Assembly (NCBI GenBank): GCA_027886175.1
Contig: JAJNNQ010000013.1
Location: 7,521,501 to 7,585,500, forward strand
Direction of reading: 5' to 3'
DNA from: Phylloscopus collybita
Taxonomy: Eukaryota > Chordata > Aves > Passeriformes > Phylloscopidae
DNA: 64,000 nucleotides
The first letter of the stretch is position 1, and each line of letters starts with the position of its first letter. Below the pieces are notes generated by a model that was not told where the DNA came from, did no database searches, and was given only the letters and a program-made list of their open reading frames with translations. The position numbers and the translations under genes were made by a program. Positions 57,075 to 64,000 of the stretch are shown here, piece by piece.

Positions 57075-58302
57075 GCTTTGATCTTCCTTAATTGATTTAA
57101 TTTACTTCATATAAAAACACACATTTGTATATACAAAGACAGGAAAAATATTTACATATGATTACAAGTCATGTACAAAGTCTCAGTACAGATGCTCGCT
57201 TTTACAAAATAAATGATGCTAAAATCTGTTTTCTTGAGAATTATCAGTCTCTTAGACATTAGGCTGGACCTGTTGTCTTAGCATCAAACACGTAATTAAT
57301 AAAGCTTCTAAAACCCCCCTCCATTTACTGTGTAAGAAATATGTTACATACTAGACAGGAGTACTTACTGCAGGCACATGCAACTATAAACTAGAAAAAG
57401 TTATAAATGATTAAGGCACAATGCTCAATTTTGTACTAGTTTGCAATCTTCTAGGTACTAATGAGTAAAGAAAACAAAAGTAAGCTAGCTCAAGTGAATA
57501 CCATTTACTGGTAACTTGTACTGATCTTTAGTCAAACAACACAAATGCAAACACAACCCAAGCCAAGATCCTCTCATGGGTAGACATATTGTCCAGGAAA
57601 ACCCCAGGCTGCATAAATGGATTACATGAAATAAAATATTGGACCCTAAGATATTAATGGTTGAATTTCTGTTCAGAAGAGCACACTGCAAGTAAATACA
57701 TAGAATTACTAAAAACCTAAGTTTCAACAAACATGACTATAAATAGGCCTAGATGACCTACATTCAGGAAAGGTAGACTAGCAGGGATTAATGTCACGTG
57801 TGCATGGACTTCCATCAAATCAAATCGCATCAAATCTGGTCATTTCAATATGCTGCAGCGCCAATTAATTCATTAAAATAAAAGCCACCTGTCTCTCAGT
57901 AATTAATGAAGGTGCATTAGGAGAACTAGACACCCTCCAACCTCTTTAGACACATGTTTAATGTAAATGAGCAGTTAGTGGTTTCCTAAAAGTCTGCCCA
58001 CATACATAAAACATGCACACGTACTCTGAGAAGGAGAAGGACTCAAGCTAAAAACTGCAATATATGAGCAAAAATGAGTTACATGGCAAATACACTTGCT
58101 GGATATTGGATGCTACTGGTACGTGTAGGCTTTCATGTACTGTCGTCACGACAGCAAAAGCAGAAATATTTAAAAGGTCAAAGACTAATTAAAGATGCTC
58201 CCATGTATAGCACTGAGGGGAGATGAGTTCTAAGAAAAAAGATGGAACACACGGAACAAAAGTACAACTGAGATTCCAATGTGAAAACACAAAAGGAGAA
58301 AT
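57075..58302 (-). other. NSL1: Probable NSL1 3'UTR
   Basis: AT-rich sequence after the NSL1 stop. The end is uncertain: a minus-strand ATTAAA (near 57101) is the best-placed signal, giving about 1.2 kb; canonical AATAAA occurs only farther on (complement of 56523-56528). A conserved-looking block lies at 57790-57960. Confidence 0.35.
57790..57960. promoter_or_regulatory. Candidate conserved non-coding element
   Basis: Repeat-free block with three ATCAAAT-type words in a row (57815-57837), an AATTAATTCATTAA inverted motif (57861-57875) and a second CAGTAATTAATGAAGG core, the make-up of homeobox-bound enhancers. It would overlap the NSL1 3'UTR. Conservation untested. Confidence 0.3.
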
Positions 58303-58581
58303 TCACGCGCTGAGAGTGATCTTCCTCCGCCGCAGTGGGTAGCGCCTTCTCTCGGGGGAACCTGCAGCTTTTCTTCTTTTCAGCAAAACGTAAGGATTTT
58401 TACTGGAAACAGTTCCTGTTGGTGTGACTTCTCCTGGTGGTACTGAATTCTGGACATTGTTTTCCTCCTTTGCCTTGCAACCAGAAAAGATTTCTTGCCG
58501 CAGCTTGCAGAGTTCCAAGGTTGGTTGCAAAGTTAACGCTTGGGAAAAACCTTCTGCTTTTTCTAAGAGTGCTGGAATAGA
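58303..58581 (-). CDS. NSL1: NSL1 last coding exon
   Basis: Begins SIPALLEKAEGFSQAL after TTTTTGCAG; TGA at 58305-58303. It encodes 92 residues including the basic C-terminal tail. The segment aligned with the human PVIHL motif reads PTLEL (58524-58510). Confidence 0.93.
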   Translation of the reverse strand, partial: SIPALLEKAEGFSQALTLQPTLELCKLRQEIFSGCKAKEENNVQNSVPPGEVTPTGTVSSKNPYVLLKRRKAAGSPERRRYPLRRRKITLSA

Positions 58582-61500
58582 CTGCAAAAACAAGCCCAAG
58601 TATCTCAAGTTACATGGGAAAAGCAATGGTTATAAGGCATGCAATATGCTAATGAGATTCTGACAGGCACAAAAGCTTCAGTGTCTGCAGAGATGATGCT
58701 CAGGATGGCAGGTCAGGGCTGTGAACGCAGAGCTACTACCCAGTAGTGAGGTGTCTGCACTCAGAAACCATGCAAAGGGTATGCCAAGTTAAGTGTTCCC
58801 TCGTGACATCTCCAAGCTCAGGAAGTACCACAGGAACACCCAGCTGATCCCTAAGCAGGTACTGTAGCAACAAATGTCATACTCCAGATGAAGTCGTACA
58901 GGTCTTCAAAAGACGTTCTGTTTTTCAGATGCTGCAGGTTCCAAACTCTCAGTAAAAGTTTTTCCTACAGCCACAGGGTAATCTCCCTGACTACTGCCTG
59001 AGGGGGAATGCTGTACAAACACAATGCTTTAGCTTCCTAAGTACACACACAGGCTTTTTTCTACCAAACTATAAGGAAGACGAGTTAGAACTCCCATTTT
59101 GTGACACATAACCAGATCAAGAAGATAAAAATGTATTTCTCTTGGAGCACACAGAGGTCTCACCTGCATTGCTTCGCTGATCTGTTTGGATGCCACTTCT
59201 GTCACCTGCTTCAGTTCTGCGACGTAGGCATCTACAGATAAACACAGCCCAAATCAACTTCTGAAACTTAACTCTTTCCCCCATTACTCACTATCAGAAA
59301 ACCAGTAAAGTCCCTATATAAAACCTAAACCTGCAGCACATCCCTTTCACTGTAACACTGAGGATGACAGCTAGCATGGTTTATCTCACTAGTATTATTC
59401 TTTATCACTCAAATTGCAGTAGCAGTCTCAACTACAGAAAGCCCCAAAGTTCCTACCTGGAAAACACAAAGCCAGTATTTGAAATAAGAGAACAGTTGTA
59501 AAGAAATAATTACACAAAAAGATTGATTTTCAAAACTTTTAAGCTCATATTACATTTGATAAAAACCACACAGAACACAGAGAATAAACACCACTATGGA
59601 GAACACGACACAAAGAAAACCCATTTTAAGGAGGGCAAATAAATCATCCCATGTCTCTGACAAGTTGGCTTTTACAATAAAGGCTACATGTTTTTCTTGT
59701 GGCTTAACTTACAGATATTAACACCAAAAAGAACCTAAGCATAAATAACTCGAACTGCATTAATTCTGCTGTGCTAATAAGGAAAGGAAAAAAAACCCCC
59801 AGCTTTCAGGAACACTGAAGCAGGCAGCAGGTGCAGAACACCAGGGGGATTACAGCATATATTCGACTGTAGCAGCAATATGATAAGATCACCAATACTT
59901 TAATTCTGTATTCAGGAGTTAAACTCCAGTCTATTATGAAACTGATTTGCATGTCCTCCATCCACAAAACTTAAAGTGAGCAGACTAGCATGCTTCTGGG
60001 AAGTAAGGAGCCCCACCTCCACTTCCATTAGTTTTCTAGAGATGGTGCTTGTTGAACTGTCCATGTGTCCAATGTGCTGGTCAGAGCTGGTTTAGGAACA
60101 CATGATCCCTACGTGAACACGGACATTAAAATGCACCATCATTCTGTTTGGAAGAATAAGCAGTCCAGAAGCAACCTCTTTAAACTCATCACAAAGCCCT
60201 GTGGAAGGGCATTCTCCAAAAGAAGGATATGTCTGTAATGAAGCATTCTAACAGGAGAGTATTTGGGATGAGGAGGCTGGTAACCTTATGAAATGGTAAG
60301 GGTGGAGTTAAGCAAAAGTAGAAATAATTATTTGGATTATTACACAGAAAGACTCACACAAGTCAAATGAAATTTGCCTGCAAGAGTTTGGCTTGACATA
60401 GATGGCATTATATTCCTCAGTGTTCAAGGCTTTCCAAAGCATAGGGAAATGAAACAAGGAAATGAAAGGTATTGAGTAATCGAAACATTTTTGGTTTCTG
60501 GCCACTGTACTTGCTAAACTGGGATACATAAACTTCCCAAAGACTACATGATACCAAAATTCTGCACAAACTCCATGGTATCTTTGCTACAACTTGGCTG
60601 TTACCAAACCCACAATGTCATAATGCAAGCTGCTACTAACTTGCAACTAGTTGACTGACATCAGAAAAGCCTGGATTTGGACTCCAGAAACCAAAAGGAA
60701 CTGAGATACAAAGTGACCCACTGTACTGCTCCTACTGGCTGCTCTGCTGCAGAGGCTGGCACTGCTGGAAGCCATGTTTCCCATCTACACAGAGGAAATG
60801 ATGTTTAGAAGGAAGTCAGATCAGCAGGGTGAGAACTGGAAGATTCAGCTCAGCTCCTCAAACTCTGAGCACCACTGCTTGTTAAACCAGCTTTACATCA
60901 TGTGCAGTAATTCACAGTGAGGGTTCTCACTCCTCAAGTTGAACTGTACTGCTGAATTCTGTCAATTTTCAATACTTAACAACAGGCAACACAGAACTTC
61001 CCACTTATTAAGGCCAGCCTCAAGAGAACACATCCCAGTTACCCACTGCAAAATCCACCACCTTGTTCCAAGGAGTCTGTACAAGGCATCTTTCCAAAGC
61101 ATGCAGCAAACTTACAATGTTGTTTGCAGGTCTGTTCCTTCATCAACCCTCAGGAGATGAAGCTACTTAGCAAGTTAGGAGAGTCAACACTGCCTCCACT
61201 GAGTCCTACACAACAGCTTTGAATTCCCTGAAGGAACTGACTGGTTAGGAAGAGAGGCTGAAGCATTTCTAGTATTCATGTATAAGGAACACAAGAACAG
61301 ATGAAGCACAATGTCAGTGATCCATCCAGGTCCCCATGTGGCCTCCAGCAGTGATGAAGGAATGAAGTGAGGAAGCCTTCTGGGGGTAGCTGTGACAATT
61401 TCTCCCCAATACACACACAGAGGCCTTTGCCAGCATTTTGCCTTTCAGTACAGTGCCTAACTGCAGGCAGCACTCAGAACAAGAGAAATGGACATGGTAA

Positions 61501-61726
61501 AACTCAGGCAGCAATACATTCACTTATGACAAACTTGTAGCTTTTTAGTTCATTTATAAACAACCAATTCTAAACAAGCTTAAAGAAAGAAAACTTCTTA
61601 AACATTTACAGCCAGCCACTAAGTGAGGTGGTGTTTCTTCAGTACAGCTGCTCTCCCCACAAAATTTTTACCTTGAGAAGGCTGAGGTCTTATCTCTGCT
61701 GGTTCTACCACAGGCTGGTAGAGCTT
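58303..61726 (-). CDS. NSL1: NSL1, MIS12 kinetochore complex subunit (C-terminal 133 residues, partial)
   Basis: Join complement of 61726-61672, 59231-59164, 58581-58303. The exons are 55, 68 and 279 nt with phases that fit (0, 1, 0) and GT-AG ends. NSL1 is one of four subunits of the MIS12 complex, which links centromeric CENP-C to the NDC80 complex and KNL1 in the outer kinetochore. It matches the human C-terminal half: KLYQPVV for KQYHPVV, KQISEAMQSIPALLE for KEISEAMKSLPALIE, EGFSQALTLQP for EGFSQVLRMQP, and a basic tail LLKRRK...YPLRRRKITL for VLKRKQ...YPLRPKKINL. In human the tail binds KNL1 and is retained here. The N-terminal half (human protein 281 aa) must lie beyond 61726, probably past the window end; no further exon was found. 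Confidence 0.93.
58582..59163 (-). other. NSL1: NSL1 last intron
   Basis: 582 bp, phase 0, GTGAGA donor and TTTTTGCAG acceptor; no internal feature seen. Confidence 0.85.
59164..59231 (-). CDS. NSL1: NSL1 penultimate coding exon
   Basis: After CTGTAG; completes an Asp codon (G|AT), then AYVAELKQVTEVASKQISEA and MQ, ending ATGCAG|GTGAGA. 68 nt. Confidence 0.9.
59232..61671 (-). other. NSL1: NSL1 intron (phase 1)
   Basis: A 2.4-kb intron with GTAAAA donor and CTGTAG acceptor. No repeat or extra exon recognised. Confidence 0.8.
61672..61726 (-). CDS. NSL1: NSL1 antepenultimate coding exon
   Basis: After GGTATGCAG; encodes KLYQPVVEPAEIRPQPSQ plus the first base of Asp, ending CTCAAG|GTAAAA. 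It aligns with the human KQYHPVVHPLDL segment. 55 nt. Confidence 0.85.
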
Positions 61727-61736
61727 CTGCATACCG

Positions 61737-61761
61737 AAAAAAAAAAAAAAAAAAAAAAAAA
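61737..61761 (-). repeat. Poly(A)/poly(T) run serving as NSL1 polypyrimidine tract
   Basis: 25 A on the plus strand, T on the transcript strand, ending 10 nt before the exon boundary at 61726. Confidence 0.95.
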
Positions 61762-63332
61762 GGAAAAAAAGAAAAAGAAATAAAAACTATGAAACACCTC
61801 CTTGGTTTAATAGAGATCTAATACACATCACTAGCAGTCAGAACAGTGGAGATGGTGGTGGAATTAATAATTCCACCAATAATTAACAGATCAAGAATGT
61901 ATTAGAGCTGCAGTTTATAGATACTTAGTTACTGAAAGCAGTATTCTGGTTAGCACAATTACTGTAAACAGATCTCCAGAATCTGCTTTAGTTTGCAGAA
62001 TTCTAATTATTAAAGCATGAGAACTGACATCCAGGCATTTTGGAAGAAGCATTGCCACCTGCTGCACGACTGAGGAAAAAAAGCTGCTCTAGCTTCTCAG
62101 CAGCCATTCACAGAAGCAGCATGCTTTCACAGAGCCACAAGCTCCAACAAAGGATGCATTAAGACATAAAGCTAAGAAAAAGAAAAGTACTTAAACTACT
62201 ACACTCTATCCCTGCAATTACTTACATAGAACTAAGAACACTCTGCTTCACAAACTGTAGGTCCTGTGACCTCACGTCAGTTAACTGAGACATGAAGTAA
62301 ACTAATAACTGAATACAATCCACACTTAATTATATTAAAGGTGGAATTAGAAGCAGCTAACAGGGAAGAAGAAAACAAAGCAAGGCCAAGGGAACAGAAG
62401 TTAGATCATCTGCAAGTTAGTGTTCTCCACTTCAGGAGCTGTCCCTCAACCTTCTTCAAGTAAAAGTAAGAAGGGGAAAGCTAATTATTCATCGCTGTAG
62501 CTTTGCTAGAGAAAATCTTTCACAGTTCACACAAGTTCTTAGCAAGTCTGCACTAACAGCTCCAAGCAGAACAACAAACATGGCTTGCATTAGCCTCAAA
62601 CTCTATAGAACACATGGACTGAAAACCCACAGGATGATCTCTTGCTTTGGAAATTAGGAGATCACCATAATAAATGAGTGCTTCTCTCCAGATAAATCAC
62701 ATCTTTGTGGCTGCTTTTTATGCCTCAGACAGCATCACATGATTAGCTATGGTCATGAAAGAACACAAGAAATCCTCAACCAAAACCAAAGAAACCACTG
62801 GTACCTTTGCAGAAATAGCTGAGAGATGAAAAAAAAGGGACAAACGTTTACAGAGGTAAACTAAGCTTTCCGTATTTCTTACATGTATTTCTACATATCC
62901 TTACAGGGATAAACTAAACTTTTGCAGACAATTTTAATTAAAATAATCATCTAGTTGTGGTAGTGTAAACAGCAAGAGAAAAAAGATAGCATAAGAGGCA
63001 TTCCAAATAACTAATCCACTGTGGGGCTCAGGTAGCAGAAAGATTAAAAGGTCTTGTTAAATCTTGGTGTTATGCAATAGCATATTTTATTTTAGTTGAT
63101 TTTGTTTGTTTGCTTTACATACTTGATATACTGACAAAACAGAGAGATCACAAAAGGCAATATATGTTAGAAAATATCTCATGTGTAAGACAAAAGTGTA
63201 CCCATGCGCTTTTCTTTACCATAAATCATCTCTGCCTGGCTAACCTAGAGAGTTAACATCTGTCAATTTTAGTCCTCAGAAATGCAATGTAGGCTCCTAC
63301 ACAAATTTCTAAAGAATCCCTGTCTTCTTTAG

Positions 63333-63525
63333 CATAGAATAGCTGAAGTTGGGAAGGACCTCTAAACACCCTCCTGAAAGTTGGGCCAACTAGGGCAGGT
63401 TGCTCAGAACCTCACCCAGTCAGCTTCTGCCTATCTCCATGAATCTCTCCAAGGATGAAGACTCCACAATTTCACTGGGCAACTTCTGCCAGTGTTTGAC
63501 TCTGCCTCAGCCTCTTGTTTTTTGC
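63333..63525 (-). mobile_element. CR1 LINE 3' fragment (old)
   Basis: Reverse-complement CR1: 'catagaatagctgaagttgg', 'gaaggacctctaaacac', 'gggcaggttgctcagaacct', 'tctccaaggatgaagactcc', 'actgggcaacttctgccagt'. It is more diverged than the 30449 and 33499 copies. Confidence 0.85.
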
Positions 63526-64000
63526 CAAAGGAATCCTAATTAATCAGGAGGTAAGCAAAAGGGAGCCTAACATAATTTCAGGGAAGAAATCCCTGAAGCA
63601 GCCGAGGACACGACTGGGCTGTTTAATGCCAGTAATTACTTTACACTGAGTGTCAAAAATCCCACAGAATTTACTGTGCTGATTCATTAATCCACACTGC
63701 CTTTTTTTCCCATGCTTTACTGAAAGTCATTACTCCATGCAGTTACTAGCTCCAAGAAAACGCTTAGGAAGCCACTGACATTTTGTTAAGTCACACATTG
63801 CACGTGATACTATCTATCTGTCTGTAGTGTAACATTTAGTATCTCAGTTAGGCAAAGAGTTCAGGAACTTGGATGATAAATAGGTGCCAACTGGATTGTA
63901 AATCCTGAGTCACTGGGCTGAAGCAATCTGCTCCAGTTTCTTTGTGCCACAGACCCAATTCAGACACAGTCACAACGGTTTGCAGCAACCCTTAGTAGTT

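Larger units (their letters stand above)
61727..64000 (-). other. NSL1: NSL1 intron, continuing beyond the window
   Basis: Starts with a 25-base T run on the transcribed strand that forms the polypyrimidine tract. It holds one CR1 fragment. No upstream NSL1 exon was recognised to position 64000. Confidence 0.65.

Noticed and set aside
1..64000. CRISPR arrays, tRNA, rRNA, bacterial operons or defence systems
   Set aside because: The window is vertebrate nuclear DNA with spliced genes and CR1/LTR elements. No regularly spaced direct repeats other than microsatellites and the minisatellite, and no tRNA cloverleaf signature, was seen.

Overview
The window is vertebrate nuclear DNA, almost certainly from a bird. 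It carries many 3' fragments of CR1 LINEs (the dominant avian retrotransposon), few other repeats, one solo LTR of an avian-type endogenous retrovirus, and the gene order ATF3 - BATF3 - NSL1, which matches human chromosome 1q32.3 and which I expect on the avian orthologous chromosome. All three genes were recognised by their protein sequence and rebuilt exon by exon from splice sites, with consistent intron phases.

Layout. Positions 1-10180 are AT-rich intergenic DNA upstream of ATF3, holding microsatellites, a perfect AP-2-like hairpin and an interstitial telomeric repeat. At 10200-11480 lies the ATF3 CpG island and TATA promoter, with two copies of the C/EBP-ATF stress element TGATGCAA, a CRE-like site and non-coding exon 1. 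ATF3 coding exons are 15491-15730, 16620-16727 and 17674-17871 (+ strand, 181 aa), with a 3'UTR to about 19280. A 30-kb gene-free interval (19280-49115) follows. It contains CR1 copies, an 18-bp GC-rich minisatellite inside an orphan CpG island, an ancient MIR-like SINE, a solo LTR with a 5-bp target duplication, and several blocks that look like conserved regulatory DNA. BATF3 runs on the minus strand (exons 52978-52907, 52285-52181, 49748-49563; 120 aa) from a second CpG island at 52370-53560. NSL1, also minus strand, is partial: only its last three coding exons (61726-61672, 59231-59164, 58581-58303; 133 aa) are in the window.

How the genes relate. ATF3 and BATF3 both encode short bZIP factors of the AP-1/CREB superfamily, are transcribed toward each other, and share the same phase-0 intron inside the first heptad of the leucine zipper; they look like old neighbouring paralogues. 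ATF3 is a stress-inducible homodimer or JUN partner; BATF3 is a JUN partner acting with IRF factors in immune cells. NSL1 is unrelated in function: it is a subunit of the MIS12 kinetochore complex. No prokaryotic-style system, CRISPR array, tRNA or rRNA was seen. The most unusual observations are regulatory or repeat-based: the inverted pair of stress elements in the ATF3 promoter, two CR1 copies in which simple-sequence DNA expanded at the same internal position, the palindrome-rich CpG-retaining block at 20185-20308, and the minisatellite island.
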